DNA of 64,000 nt from Longimicrobium sp. (GCA_036377595.1 DASUYB010000103.1:62001-126000), one strand, 5' to 3'. Counted from the first letter of the stretch, positions 1-9,648 are shown. The notes: generated from the letters alone by a model not told the origin. A program made the numbers and translations.

Positions 1-63
1 ACAGGACCAAGACGACGTTCCGCCGGGCGATCATCTGCCCGGCGATTTCCTCGATCAAAGCCG
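1..63. other. Window edge, unassigned
   Basis: All three forward frames stay open through this short stretch, so it could be the 3' end of a gene that starts outside the window, but nothing in the translations is recognisable. It ends at the hairpin at 64-95. Confidence 0.3.
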
Positions 64-95
64 AAAACCCTCTCCAGCGCGCCGGAGAGGGTTTT
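64..95. terminator. Hairpin terminator
   Basis: A perfect 12-bp stem (64-75 with 84-95) closes an 8-nt loop. The arms begin with AAAA and end with TTTT, so it can work on either strand. It sits 22 bp past the stop of the minus-strand persulfide dioxygenase gene and probably ends that transcript, and possibly one entering from the left edge. Confidence 0.75.
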
Positions 96-116
96 CGCGT
101 TTCGGATCGAGATCGA

Positions 117-1553
117 TCAGACCGCGACCGGCACTTCGCGTTCGATGGGGCGGCCGGCACGGACCCACTCGGCGTAGTCGCCGGCGAGGTGGACGACGTC
201 GGTGAAGCCGCGCGCCTTGAGCAGCGCGGCTGCGATCCCTGCCCGCGCGCCGGTCTGGCAGTGGACGACCAGCGTACGGTCGCGCGGGAGCTCCCCGAGG
301 CGCTCGGGCAGGCGGCCCAGCGGCAGGTTCACCGCGCCGGGGAGGTGGCCGGGCTCGAACTCCGACGAGTTGCGCACGTCCACGATCTCCGCCGCGCCGG
401 CGGGGCGCAGGGCCTCCAGCTCGTCCGCGGAGATGTAGGGCACCGAGCCCGCGCGGCCGCTCTCGCGCACCGCGGCATCCACCGCCTCGGGGGAGAAGAA
501 GCCGGCGACGTCGTCGATGCCGATCATCGCCAGGTCGCGCACCGTCTCGGCCACGCTCTCGTCCTCGATCACCAGCCACACCGGGCGCCCGTACGGGACG
601 ATGGAGCCGGCCCAGGTGACGAACGACTTCCCCAGCGGCACGCTGAGCGTCCCCGGGACGTGGCGCGCGGCGAAGGCCTCGGCGCGGCGCGTGTCGAGCA
701 CCGTCTCGCCGGCGGCGGCGAGGGCGGCCAGCTGCGCGGCGGGAAGGCGGCGCGGCGCGCGGAAGCCGCCCAGCACGCGCGGCCCGTCGCGGTTCACCCG
801 CTTCATCTCCGCGAAGTACATGGGCGGCTCGGGCTGCCCGGCCAGCACCTCGCGCACGAACGCGTCCTCGTCGTCGGCCGCCAATCCCCAGTTGAACAGC
901 TTCTCGTAGCCCAGCGTGCTGGAGGGGACGGCGCCGAGCGCCTTGCCGCACGCCGAGCCGGCGCCGTGCGCGGGCCACAGCTGCACCCAGTCCGGAAGCG
1001 CGGCCTTGAAGCGCCGCAGCGAGGCGAACAGGGTGCGCGCGCCGGCCTCCATCGTTCCCGCGTAGTGGGCGGCGCGCTCCAGCAGGTCGGGGCGGCCGAC
1101 GTCGCCGACGAACACGAAGTCGCCGGTGAACACGCCCATGGGCCGGTCGGCGCCGGCGGTGTCGGTGACGACGAGGCAGACGTGCTCGGGGGTGTGCCCC
1201 GGGGTGTGCATCACGTCGATGCGCACGTTGCCGACCATGAAGCGCGACCCGTCCTCCATCAGCACGGCGCCCGCATCCTTCGCCCAGCGATAGCGCCACT
1301 CCTCGCCGCCCTCGGCGGAGAGGTAGGGCGTGGCGCCGGTGCAGCGGGCCAGCTCGCGCGCGCCGGAGACGAAGTCGGCGTGGATGTGCGTCTCGGCGAC
1401 GTGGGTGATGCGGAGCTTCTCGCGCGCGGCGGCGTCGAGGTACCGGCCGACGTCGCGGTTGGGATCGACGACCAGCGCCTCGCCGGTGGCGTCGCACCCC
1501 ACCAGCCAACTCGCGTGCGCCAGCTTCTCGTCGTAGAAACGCTTGAGGATCAT
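117..1553 (-). CDS. MBL-fold persulfide dioxygenase fused to rhodanese domains
   Basis: A 478-residue cytoplasmic protein. The N-terminal ~250 residues are a metallo-beta-lactamase fold of the ETHE1-like persulfide dioxygenase type: THIHADF metal motif near residue 58, HTPGHTPEH, FTGDFVFVGDVGRPDL and WPAHGAGSACG. Two rhodanese domains follow. The first has no obvious active cysteine; the second carries an active-site loop HCQTGARAG. By family, such proteins oxidise glutathione or protein persulfides to sulfite and move sulfane sulfur. The frame is open to 1913, but the extra N-terminus is Arg-rich and unlike the family, so ATG 1553 (MILKRFYDE) is chosen. It is the last minus-strand gene before the hairpin at 64-95. 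Confidence 0.88.
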   Translation of the reverse strand: MILKRFYDEKLAHASWLVGCDATGEALVVDPNRDVGRYLDAAAREKLRITHVAETHIHADFVSGARELARCTGATPYLSAEGGEEWRYRWAKDAGAVLMEDGSRFMVGNVRIDVMHTPGHTPEHVCLVVTDTAGADRPMGVFTGDFVFVGDVGRPDLLERAAHYAGTMEAGARTLFASLRRFKAALPDWVQLWPAHGAGSACGKALGAVPSSTLGYEKLFNWGLAADDEDAFVREVLAGQPEPPMYFAEMKRVNRDGPRVLGGFRAPRRLPAAQLAALAAAGETVLDTRRAEAFAARHVPGTLSVPLGKSFVTWAGSIVPYGRPVWLVIEDESVAETVRDLAMIGIDDVAGFFSPEAVDAAVRESGRAGSVPYISADELEALRPAGAAEIVDVRNSSEFEPGHLPGAVNLPLGRLPERLGELPRDRTLVVHCQTGARAGIAAALLKARGFTDVVHLAGDYAEWVRAGRPIEREVPVAV

Positions 1554-1723
1554 GGAGATGCAGGTCAATGGATCCCGTCGGCGCGCCATCGGCTCGCGGC
1601 GCGCGAAGAAGGTCTGCCCGCGCGCCGGTGCCGTCAAGTGCGCCGTGCGGACGGGAACGCCGCGGCGACCCGGCGTGCGCGATCCCGCCGCCTCACGTCC
1701 CGAAGCGGCGGGATCGCACGCGC

Positions 1724-1960
1724 TCAGACGGCGGCGAGCACCGGCGCCGGCTCGACCGCCAGCGCGTTGGCCACGCGCCGTACGCCCCACACGCGCCGCG
1801 CGGCCGTCTCCGCGGCATGCCGCCCCGCGACGGTGGGGACGGCGCCGGTGAGGGTGACGTCGCGGCCGCGCACCGTCACCGCGACCGTCGCGGGGTCGAT
1901 CTCCGGCTCCCACGCCAGCTCGTCGAGCACGTCGCGCTGGAGCTCGGCGGGCGTCCTCAT
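1724..1960 (-). CDS. BON domain protein
   Basis: A 78-residue protein consisting of one BON domain (bacterial OsmY and nodulation type): an N-terminal AELQRDVLDEL segment, VRGRDVTLTGAV and a closing VWGVRRVANAL. BON domains bind lipids or membranes and recur in stress proteins. Two ATGs are possible, 1966 and 1960. GGGAG directly abuts 1966 but lies 6 nt before 1960, so 1960 is preferred. No signal peptide is seen. It sits directly downstream of the universal stress gene (23 bp), so the two are probably cotranscribed. Confidence 0.8.
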   Translation of the reverse strand: MRTPAELQRDVLDELAWEPEIDPATVAVTVRGRDVTLTGAVPTVAGRHAAETAARRVWGVRRVANALAVEPAPVLAAV

Positions 1961-1983
1961 TCCCATCTCCCGCTCGTCCGCGC

Positions 1984-2955
1984 TCACAGCGCCAGCGCGG
2001 GCCGCGGCGCGATCTCCAACGCCGGCTCCGCCACGAGGCGCGGGGCGACGGCGACGGCCGCGCGCGGGACGACGAGGACGTTGCAGCAGGCGCCGCGCAG
2101 CGTGGCCGCCGCGGTGCTTCCCAGCGCCAGGCGCGAGAAGCCGGAGCGGCCGTGCGTCCCCAGCACGACCAGGTCGGCCTGCCACTCCTCGGCCTCGCGC
2201 ACCACCTCGCGCGCCACCTCGCCGAAGCGCACGCGCGGCTCGATGCGGGCGCCGCGCGGGCGCTCGGCGACGAACGCGCGCAGCTCGGCCTGTGCCTCCT
2301 CGCGGAGCGCGTCTTCCTTGAGCGGCGGCGGGAGGAGGACGTCGAACCACACCACCATCAGCGTGCGCAGCGCCAGCCGGTCGCCGAACAGCGCGACGGC
2401 GGTGTCGGCGCCGCGGTCGTGCAGCCGCGCGCTCTCGTGCGACAGGTCGGTGGTCAGCAGCACGCGGCGCACGGGCGCGGCGAACGGCTGGTGCACCACC
2501 AGCACGGGCACCGGCGAGCCGCGGATCACCCGGTCGGCCGTGGTCCCCAGCAGGTTGCGCCAGAACCGTCCCCGCCGCGTGGCGCCGACGACGATCAGCC
2601 CGGCGTGCTCACGCGAGGCGAGCTCCACCAGCGTGCGCCCGGGCGAGCCCTCGACGGAGTGGCAGCGGATGCGGTCGTAGCCGAATCGCGCGACCTGCGC
2701 CTCGAGCCGGGCCAGCACGTCGCGCCCGTAGCGGCCGCGCAGCTCCTCGTCCACGTACGGTACGTACTGGGCGTAGGCGGCCAGCACGGGCGTGGGGATC
2801 TCGTACACGTGCACCACGTGCAGCAGCGCGCCGAGCCCGCGCGCCAGCTCCACCGCGGGGGCCAGCACCGGGTCCTCGCCCGCGTGCGGATGCGCGGGGT
2901 CGTCGTGCGCCAGCGTGGCCACGCCGACCACGATGGTCCGGATGGATTCGGGCAT
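1984..2955 (-). CDS. Universal stress protein, two UspA domains
   Basis: A 323-residue protein with two tandem UspA domains. Both keep the ATP-binding signature G-x2-G-x9-G-S/T: GATRRG...LLGTT near residue 130 and GTHGRSG...LGSTA near residue 275. Tandem, ATP-binding Usp proteins are cytoplasmic stress and energy sensors. ATG 2955 is preceded by GGGAGGA with 5-nt spacing. The short downstream BON gene probably shares its transcript. The C-terminus ends in a Pro/Ala tail not needed for the fold. Confidence 0.87.
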   Translation of the reverse strand: MPESIRTIVVGVATLAHDDPAHPHAGEDPVLAPAVELARGLGALLHVVHVYEIPTPVLAAYAQYVPYVDEELRGRYGRDVLARLEAQVARFGYDRIRCHSVEGSPGRTLVELASREHAGLIVVGATRRGRFWRNLLGTTADRVIRGSPVPVLVVHQPFAAPVRRVLLTTDLSHESARLHDRGADTAVALFGDRLALRTLMVVWFDVLLPPPLKEDALREEAQAELRAFVAERPRGARIEPRVRFGEVAREVVREAEEWQADLVVLGTHGRSGFSRLALGSTAAATLRGACCNVLVVPRAAVAVAPRLVAEPALEIAPRPALAL

Positions 2956-3124
2956 GGGGTCCTCCCGCGTGCGTCGGTTGGGCGGGTGCGCTCGATCAGG
3001 GGCGCACGTCCGCATGCATCCCAAGGTTGCGGGCGGCGGGGAACGGCGGGTGTCGGGGGATGGCGGGCGGCGTGTCGGGGAGCGTCCGCATCGTCTCCCA
3101 ATGCGGCGGCCGGAAAACAGAAAG

Positions 3125-3201
3125 TCTCACACGGAGGGAACAGAGGAAACGGAGGACTGAACGATCAGTTTCTCCGTTTCCTCCGTTCCCTCCGTGTGAG
3201 A
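3125..3201. terminator. R1 operon-end palindrome
   Basis: Arms of about 30 nt (3125-3154 and 3172-3201) match with one mismatch around a 17-nt loop. The arms are built from iterated GGAGG(A)AAC-like units. T-rich tails (TTTCTTTT type) follow on both strands. It begins 30 nt past the stop of the minus-strand PAS kinase gene. Confidence 0.7.
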
Positions 3202-3232
3202 TTTCTTTTGGATCGGCTTGCTGACGGGGAAG

Positions 3233-4546
3233 TCAGTCCGTCGCGCGGGGGAGGGTGACGGTGAAGACGGAGCCCGTGCCCTCCTCGCTCCGGACCGTCA
3301 GGTCGCCGCCCATGGCGCGGGCCAGCTCGCGCGAGATGGCGAGCCCCAGCCCCGTCCCCTCGGCCGGGTGCGTCAGGCTGCGGCCCACCTGCACGAACGG
3401 CTCGAACACCTGGTCGATCTGGTCGGCGGGGATGCCGATCCCCGTGTCGCGGACGAGGATGCGCACGCGGTCGCCCTCGGCCTGGTGCTCCAGGGTGATA
3501 CGCCCGCCGGACTCGGTGAACTTGATGGCGTTGGAAAGGAGGTTGAGGAGGATCTGCTCCACCTTGGGCCCGTCGGCCAGCGCGGCGACGCCGGGTCCCT
3601 CGCGCACCTCCATCTCCACCCCCTTCCGCTCGGCCGAGACGGCCACCATCTGCGCCGCGGCGGCAATGGACTCGCGCAGGGGCACGGGATCGCGCGCGTA
3701 GGTGACCTCGCCCGCCTCGAGCCGGCTGAAGTTGAGGATGTCGTTGATCAGCCCCAGCAGGTGCTGCTGGTTGCGCTGCACCCGCTCCAGCGCGCTCTTC
3801 TGTCCGGGGGTGATGGGGCCGTGCACGCCCATCGCCAGCAGCTCGGCGTAGCCGCCGATGGCGTTCAGCGGCGTGCGCAGCTCGTGCGACATGGCGGCCA
3901 GGAACTCGCTCTTCATCCGGTTGGCCTCTTCGGCCTCGCGCTTCCGCTGGTCGAGCTCCTCGGCCTGCACCCGCAGCCGCTCGTTGAGCTCGGCCAGTTC
4001 GGTGGCGCGCTCCTCGGCCATCACCCGGCCCGTCTCCTCGGCGGCAAGGCGGCGGGCATCCTCCACCGCGCGCAGCTCGCCGGCGCGGCGCTCGGTCAGG
4101 TCGCGCGTGACCTTGGCGAAGCCCACCAGCTCGCCGCCCTCGCCGCGCAGCGCGGTGATCACCACGTTGGCCCAGAAGCGCGTGCCGTCCTTGCGCAGCC
4201 GCCACCCCTCGTCCTCGAAGCGGCCCTCCTCCTCGGCCACCTCCAGCTCCCACCACGGCTTGCGTGTGGCGATGTCCTCGGGGGGATAGAAGACGGAGAA
4301 GTGCTGCCCGATGATCTCGTCGGCCGTGTAGCCCTTGAAGCGCTGGGCGCCGGGGTTCCAGGTGAGGATGTGGCCGGTCTTGTCGAGCGCGAAGATGGCG
4401 TAGTCGCGGACGCTCTCGATCAGCAGGCGGTGCAGGTCCGCCAGCATGGTCGAGCCGTCGGACCCCTGCCGGTCGAGGGAGTCGGGGTCGAATCCCTCGT
4501 CGCCGGGAGTCCAGCCGGGAAGGTCCGATGGGGTGTTTTCCGACAT
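3233..4546 (-). CDS. PAS-domain sensor histidine kinase
   Basis: A 437-residue cytoplasmic kinase with no membrane segment. A PAS domain (about residues 35-150; WNPGAQRFKGYTADEIIG and FYPPEDI) is followed by a coiled coil (about 150-205) and a HisKA/HATPase_c core: H box SHELRTPLNAI, N box LLNLLSNAIKF, G1 DTGIGIP and G2 GTGLGLAIS. By family it autophosphorylates on the H-box histidine and passes phosphate to a response regulator, but none is encoded nearby. ATG 4546 (MSENTPSD) is chosen; its ribosome site is weak, and the frame is open further upstream with unlikely sequence. An R1 palindrome closes the gene. Confidence 0.85.
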   Translation of the reverse strand: MSENTPSDLPGWTPGDEGFDPDSLDRQGSDGSTMLADLHRLLIESVRDYAIFALDKTGHILTWNPGAQRFKGYTADEIIGQHFSVFYPPEDIATRKPWWELEVAEEEGRFEDEGWRLRKDGTRFWANVVITALRGEGGELVGFAKVTRDLTERRAGELRAVEDARRLAAEETGRVMAEERATELAELNERLRVQAEELDQRKREAEEANRMKSEFLAAMSHELRTPLNAIGGYAELLAMGVHGPITPGQKSALERVQRNQQHLLGLINDILNFSRLEAGEVTYARDPVPLRESIAAAAQMVAVSAERKGVEMEVREGPGVAALADGPKVEQILLNLLSNAIKFTESGGRITLEHQAEGDRVRILVRDTGIGIPADQIDQVFEPFVQVGRSLTHPAEGTGLGLAISRELARAMGGDLTVRSEEGTGSVFTVTLPRATD

Positions 4547-4708
4547 GGGCAAGTCGTGTCCGCCGTCCGCGACTCCGGGATCCCCGCGCAAACAGGAGCA
4601 TGGCACGCGACTCACGTGCCAGAAGATACGCGGTGTATCCCGTTCCAAACATTGTACATGTGCCGGAGCGGCGAGATCCTCCGGCCCCGGGCGCGCTGCC
4701 GTCGCTCC

Positions 4709-5944
4709 TCAGGCGCCGTACTTCTTCAGCCGGTGGGCGTGCGCCAGGAGCACCGGCATCAGGTCCTCCGCCAGGAGATGGCCCAGCCCGCCGCGCATGC
4801 ACGGCCGCTCGCCGAAGCTCGCCACCTCGTCGGGGCGCGCGGCGGCGGGCGCCCACACGAGGAGGGGGACGGGATGGAAGGAGTGCGCCCGCATCCGCGC
4901 CGGCGTGGAGTGGTCGCCGGTGACGCAGACCACGTCCGGGCGCAGCGCCAGGATCTCCGGGAGCGCCGCGTCCAGCGCCTCGATCGCCCCGCACTTGCGC
5001 GCGAAGTCGCCGTCCTCGCCGCTGCTGTCGGTGGGCTTGTGGTGCACGAAGAAGAAGTCGTGCTCGCCCCAGTGCCGCGCCAGCGCCGCCATCTGCTCGT
5101 CGATGGTGCTCCCCGCGTCCAGCACCGTCATCCCCACCAGCCGCGCGAGCCCGCGGTAGGTGGGATAGAGCGCCAGCGCCGCCGCGCTCACCCCGTACGC
5201 GTCCGCGAAGGACGGGAAGTGCGGGAGGGCGGAGAAGCCGCGCAGGAGCAGGTAGTTGGCCGGATGCTCGTCGCGCAGGACGTCGCGCGCCTGGCGCAGG
5301 AGGTCGGCGGCGGCGCGGGCGGTCCGCTGGCTCGGCGGGTCGTCGCCCTGCGGGTCGACGGGGCGGAGGCCGGTCTCCAGCGGATCGGTGTCGTTCACCC
5401 GGTCGCCCAGGCCGGGGGCGCGGAAGCGGACGGCCATGCGGTAGTCGCGCACCGGCTCCAGCGTCAGCTCCACGCCGGGGACGGAGACGGCGCCGCGCAG
5501 CTTCTCCACCAGCCGCGCGCATTCCTCGGTGGAAATGCGGCCGGCGCGGCGGTCGGCCACGGTGCCGTCGTCCGCCAGCGTGCAGAAGTTGCCGCGCACC
5601 GCCACGTCGCCGGGCCCCACCTCCATTCCGATCCCCAGCGCCTCGAGGATGCCGCGGCCGACGGGGTGGGCCACCGGATCGTAGCCGAAGAGCGCCAGGT
5701 GTCCCACGCCCGACCCCGGCGTGATCCCCGGCGCCACGGGCACGGAGAGGCCGACGGTCCCCTCCGCCGCCAGCCGGTCGAGGTTGGGCGTGGCGGCCGC
5801 CTCCAGCTCCGTCGGACCGCCGGGCTCCATCGGCAGTCCGCCCAGGCCGTCCATCACCACCAGCACGATCTTCGTCGGCGCGGGCTCCAGCAGCCCGTGC
5901 AGCAGCGCCTGCCCCGGCGTAAGAGGCACCCGTTCGTCGCTCAC
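4709..5944 (-). CDS. apgM: Cofactor-independent phosphoglycerate mutase, archaeal type
   Basis: A 411-residue alkaline-phosphatase superfamily enzyme that interconverts 3- and 2-phosphoglycerate in glycolysis and gluconeogenesis. Family signatures: VMDGLGG metal site near residue 31, the TPGSGVGHLALFGYDP catalytic serine loop near 74, HHKPTDSSGEDGD, and the C-terminal metal site GDHSTPARMRAHSFHPVP. The length fits the ApgM family rather than the ~510-residue GpmI type. The start is GTG 5944 (VSDERVPL), with GGAG 8 nt upstream; the frame is open above it but without family-like sequence. It is monocistronic as far as can be seen. Confidence 0.88.
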   Translation of the reverse strand: MSDERVPLTPGQALLHGLLEPAPTKIVLVVMDGLGGLPMEPGGPTELEAAATPNLDRLAAEGTVGLSVPVAPGITPGSGVGHLALFGYDPVAHPVGRGILEALGIGMEVGPGDVAVRGNFCTLADDGTVADRRAGRISTEECARLVEKLRGAVSVPGVELTLEPVRDYRMAVRFRAPGLGDRVNDTDPLETGLRPVDPQGDDPPSQRTARAAADLLRQARDVLRDEHPANYLLLRGFSALPHFPSFADAYGVSAAALALYPTYRGLARLVGMTVLDAGSTIDEQMAALARHWGEHDFFFVHHKPTDSSGEDGDFARKCGAIEALDAALPEILALRPDVVCVTGDHSTPARMRAHSFHPVPLLVWAPAAARPDEVASFGERPCMRGGLGHLLAEDLMPVLLAHAHRLKKYGA

Positions 5945-6231
5945 GCACCCGTCTCCGTCCGCGGTCCGGCCCCCCGATTTGCGAGAAGCGCGCCCGAAGG
6001 CGGCCGCATCGTGACGAACCGCCACGATCCGTCGAGTCGGACGCGAATCCATGTGCTCCCTTGCGATTCGGGTACGATCTCGATCGCGCGGACCCCGGGA
6101 GATTTCCCGCGGGTACACACGACCGTGGGCGCGACGCACCCGTTCCTCGTTGCGGTGCAAGGGGTTATCTTTCCGCCACGCCGGCCCTCCCTTCCGCCGG
6201 CCGTCAACTCCACCGGAATCAGAGACCACGA
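5945..6231. other. Divergent intergenic region
   Basis: 287 bp lie between divergently transcribed apgM and the DUF2939-like gene. A TATCTT hexamer at 6166-6171, inside the motif GGGGTTATCTT, is a candidate -10 box for the rightward gene. Its -35 partner is poor. Nothing else is recognisable. Confidence 0.35.
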
Positions 6232-6777
6232 ATGGCGAAGAAGAGAAGCGCGTTTTCGTCCCTGCTCATCCTGGCGGTGCTGTTCGGGGCGTTGTGGATG
6301 TACTTCACCCCGTACCTGGCGATGAGCCGCCTGCAGAAGGCCGCGAAGGAAGGCGACACCGAGACGCTGAACGAGCTCGTCGACTTCCCCGCGCTGCGCG
6401 AGAGCGTGAAGACCAACGTGCGCTCGGCCGTGGAGCACTCGGTGGGCCGCCGTGGCAACCCGCTGGGCGTGCTGGGCGGCCTGCTCGCCGGCGCGGTCGC
6501 CAGCCCGCTCGTGGACGCGTTCGTGACGCCCAGCGGCATCGCCGCGCTGACGCAGGGCGAACGCCCCGGCAGCCACCGCGACGGCCACTCGGACGCGCGC
6601 GTGCGGGTGAAGGACGTGAAGGTGAAGCGCGGCTACGAGGGCGTGGACCTGTTCGTGGTGCACTTCGTGGGCAAGAACGACGGCGCCGAGCGGATGGCGC
6701 TGCTGCTGCGCCGCGACGGCCTGATCCACTGGCGCCTGAGCGGCATCCGCCTCCCCGCCGCGCGGGACGCGAACTGA
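6232..6777 (+). CDS. DUF2939-like membrane-anchored protein
   Basis: A 181-residue protein with an N-terminal membrane anchor or signal (residues ~8-25, LLILAVLFGALWMYF) followed by a soluble domain matching the DUF2939 pattern: a conserved helix MSRLQKAAKEGDTETLNELV, a central Gly/Ala-rich turn (LGGLLAGAVASPLVDAF) and a C-terminal beta domain. Function of the family is unknown. ATG 6232 is chosen; upstream codons in frame do not resemble the family. A rho-independent terminator follows at 6807. Confidence 0.75.
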   Translation: MAKKRSAFSSLLILAVLFGALWMYFTPYLAMSRLQKAAKEGDTETLNELVDFPALRESVKTNVRSAVEHSVGRRGNPLGVLGGLLAGAVASPLVDAFVTPSGIAALTQGERPGSHRDGHSDARVRVKDVKVKRGYEGVDLFVVHFVGKNDGAERMALLLRRDGLIHWRLSGIRLPAARDAN

Positions 6778-6806
6778 TCCGCGGATCGGCGGAAGATCAC
6801 GAAATG

Positions 6807-6840
6807 CGCCCCGGCTCGACATGAGCCGGGGCGTTGTTGT
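6807..6840 (+). terminator. Rho-independent terminator
   Basis: A perfect 10-bp GC stem (6807-6816 with 6824-6833) has a 7-nt loop and is followed by TTGTTGT. It lies 29 nt past the stop of the DUF2939-like gene. Confidence 0.8.
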
Positions 6841-6878
6841 CTGCTCCTCATCTCGATTCTCCCAGACTGCGGGAGACA

Positions 6879-7087
6879 GGGGAGAACTCAGCGCGGCGAC
6901 GGGACTTGCGTGAGGGATGCGCGCCCGAAGGGCCGGGACGCCGCCGCGCGTGCACCATCGCCGGCAACCCGCGGAGATTCCGGGCGCGGCGGTGGCCCGG
7001 CGCGGTTGGGCACAGCGGTATCGTGCCCTACCGCGCGCGCAGCCCGGTTCCGCGTCTCGGCGCGGAACACGCCCGAATCCGCAGTTC
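6879..7087 (+). repeat. R3 element, copy 1
   Basis: About 209 bp shared with 59472-59683. It starts GGGGAGAACTCAG and ends GCAGTTCA. Three nested or serial hairpins can be drawn: a long stem around GCCGGGACGCCGCCGCGC, a GGGCAC/GTGCCC hairpin near 7010-7030, and an 8-bp hairpin at 7047-7054/7061-7068 whose pairs are compensated in copy 2. It lies about 165 bp upstream of the superoxide dismutase gene. Confidence 0.75.
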
Positions 7088-7252
7088 ATCACGCTCCGCG
7101 GTACAGCGCGCACCCTGTACGAACGGCCGGTGGCGAAAAATTCGCGATCGCCTACATTCACCGCGCAGAGCCTCTCGCACCGTTCGGAAAGACCGGTCCG
7201 TGTGGAGGTGCGGGGAGGGGAGTTGGACCTGAAACCCGATGGGAGGTGCATG

Positions 7253-7873
<621 letters not shown>

Positions 7874-7900
7874 ACGCTCTCCGCCCCGTTTTACATACAA

Positions 7901-7931
7901 CGCGCCCCCGCCGGCTACCGGAGGGGGCGCG
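7901..7931 (+). terminator. Hairpin terminator after sodA
   Basis: A 9-bp GC stem (7901-7909 with 7923-7931) lies 28 nt after the sodA stop. The downstream tract is only weakly T-rich (GTCGTTCATT). Confidence 0.55.
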
Positions 7932-8208
7932 TCGTTCATTATGGGGGCATGCGCAACCCGCCCGACACCCTGAGCCCCGTCGCCGCAATCCCGGCGGCGG
8001 GGCGCTCTGCTACCCGGCTCCGCAGCACGTCCGCGAATCCGTGGCGAGCGCTTGCGCGTGCGAGGGCGCCGGGACGATGTTGGCAGGCCGCCGCACGATT
8101 GGGGACCCGACGAGCGCCCACCCGTTCCGGAGAAACGCAAACGGCGCGCGGCGTGCCCAGCGGCATCGTCGCCGCACCATCGTCACCCGCAGACCACGGG
8201 AGAAGATC
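7932..8208. other. Leader region of orphan precursor gene
   Basis: Gene-free DNA between the sodA terminator and the orphan lanthipeptide precursor. No open frame with family resemblance is seen. It must hold the precursor's promoter, but no convincing -35/-10 pair was found. Confidence 0.3.
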
Positions 8209-8445
8209 ATGCGCAAGCTCACGCTCCATCTCGAAGCGTTGAACGTCGACTCGTTCGACACCGGCTCGGCCGAGGACCGGCGCGGCACCGTGCGCGGTCA
8301 CGACACGCGCGTCACCGAGTTCTGCGCCACGCCGTACTCGCCGTGCAAGCCGACGCAGGCCGCGGGGTGCCACACGTACACCTGCGCGCGCCACGACGAC
8401 GAGATTCCCGCCGCCATGGGCGAGCCGCAGCTGCCGCCGCAGTGA
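8209..8445 (+). CDS. Orphan lanthipeptide precursor (pinensin-like leader)
   Basis: A 78-residue peptide that shares the leader of the precursor array 25 kb away: MRKLTLHLEALNVDSF followed by GTVRGH at residues 26-31. The putative core holds four Cys (39, 46, 54, 59) with several Thr/Ser, then a 19-residue acidic/Pro tail without Cys. CGGGAGAAG precedes ATG 8209. No modification or transport gene is adjacent, so it probably depends on the locus at 27-43 kb. An R1 palindrome follows 14 nt after the stop. Confidence 0.75.
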   Translation: MRKLTLHLEALNVDSFDTGSAEDRRGTVRGHDTRVTEFCATPYSPCKPTQAAGCHTYTCARHDDEIPAAMGEPQLPPQ

Positions 8446-8458
8446 CCGGCATCGCTTG

Positions 8459-8532
8459 ATCTCACGCGGAGACGCGGAGACGCGGAGGAGCTTCCCAGCC
8501 ACCTCCGCGCCTCCGCGTCTCCGCGTGAGACT
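8459..8532. terminator. R1 operon-end palindrome
   Basis: Two ~30-nt arms (8459-8488 and 8502-8532) built of CGGAGACG units pair with few mismatches. It separates the convergent ends of the orphan precursor gene and the topoisomerase gene (9 nt from the latter's stop) and can serve both. Confidence 0.7.
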
Positions 8533-8540
8533 TCTTTCCT

Positions 8541-9551
8541 TCACCCCCACTTCTCCAGGAACCGCATCAGCGCGGCCTCCTCGGGATAGTAGCGGCCGGG
8601 GTTCGCGTCGTCGGGGCGCGGCGCCTCGCGCATCAGCGGCGCGATCGTCTTTCCCTGCAGGTAGCGGTCGAACACGGCGGGATGGATGTACGCGCTGCGG
8701 CAGACCGCGGGCGTGTTCCCCAGCTCCGTGGAGACCAGCTTGCACGCCAGCACCACGTTCTTCTTCGCCTCGCGCTCGTTCTTTGCCGGGCCCAGGTCCG
8801 CCAGGATGGTGGCCGCGCGCACGGTCCCGCCCCAGGTGCGGATGTCCTTGGAGGTGTAGCGCTCGCCCAGCAGCTCCTTGAGGTAGCGGTTCACGTCGGT
8901 CGCGGTGACGTTCCGCACCCTGCCGTCCTCGTCCACGTACTTGAACAGCCGCGGGCCGGGAAGCTTCATCACCTCGCGGATCACCTCCACCAGCGGCGTG
9001 CCGGCCACCACCTTGCGCGTGTCGATGGACTTCTTCCCGACGTAGCGGAAGAGCAGGTCGTCGCCTTGGATGGTGAGGTTCTTCCGGCGCAGCGTGGCGA
9101 TGCCGAAGGTCTTGTTCTTCACCGCGTACTTCTCGCTCCCCACGCGGAAGAAGCCGCGCTGCATCAGCCGGACGATCAGCGCCAGCACCTTGTCACGTCC
9201 CACGCCGGGCTGGCGGAGATGCGCCTCCGTGGCTTCGCGCAGGCGCGGGAGGTCGCGCGCGTAGTGGAGGAGGCGGCGGTACTTGCGGCGCGCACCCCTG
9301 GCCACGGCGTCGGGGTGATAGCGGTACTGCTTGCGCCCCGCCGCGTCGATCCCCCACGCCTGCACCTTGGCGCTGGCGTCGGCGGCCACGTGCACGTCGG
9401 TCCACGCGGGGGGGATGGCCAGCGCGCGGATGCGGGCCAGCGCGGCCTCGCTGCGCAACGGCTTCCCGTCCGCGCGCAGGTAGGTGAAGCCCTCCTCGGG
9501 CGTTCCCCTCCGCCTCCACCATCGCTCCGCCGCCGGCTTCCTGGTCGCCAT
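8541..9551 (-). CDS. DNA topoisomerase IB (poxvirus-like)
   Basis: A 336-residue monomeric type IB topoisomerase that relaxes supercoils through a 3'-phosphotyrosine link. The N-terminal clamp has YLRADGKPL and IPPAWTDV...KVQAWGIDAAGRKQYRYH. The catalytic domain has VGSEKYAVKNKTFGIATL, the KDIRTWGGT catalytic Arg, and CRSAYIHP with the nucleophile Tyr, preceded by Asn where vaccinia enzyme has His. The length fits bacterial members. The start at ATG 9551 keeps a short basic N-terminus. No partner gene is nearby. Confidence 0.9.
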   Translation of the reverse strand: MATRKPAAERWWRRRGTPEEGFTYLRADGKPLRSEAALARIRALAIPPAWTDVHVAADASAKVQAWGIDAAGRKQYRYHPDAVARGARRKYRRLLHYARDLPRLREATEAHLRQPGVGRDKVLALIVRLMQRGFFRVGSEKYAVKNKTFGIATLRRKNLTIQGDDLLFRYVGKKSIDTRKVVAGTPLVEVIREVMKLPGPRLFKYVDEDGRVRNVTATDVNRYLKELLGERYTSKDIRTWGGTVRAATILADLGPAKNEREAKKNVVLACKLVSTELGNTPAVCRSAYIHPAVFDRYLQGKTIAPLMREAPRPDDANPGRYYPEEAALMRFLEKWG

Positions 9552-9648
9552 GCGGCGCCAGCAGATACAAGGAATGTTCCGGGTTCTGCCCTTTGAGGAG
9601 CGCGAACTCGGGCTCTCCCGGCGGCTGAACCCGCAGCAACAACGACGA

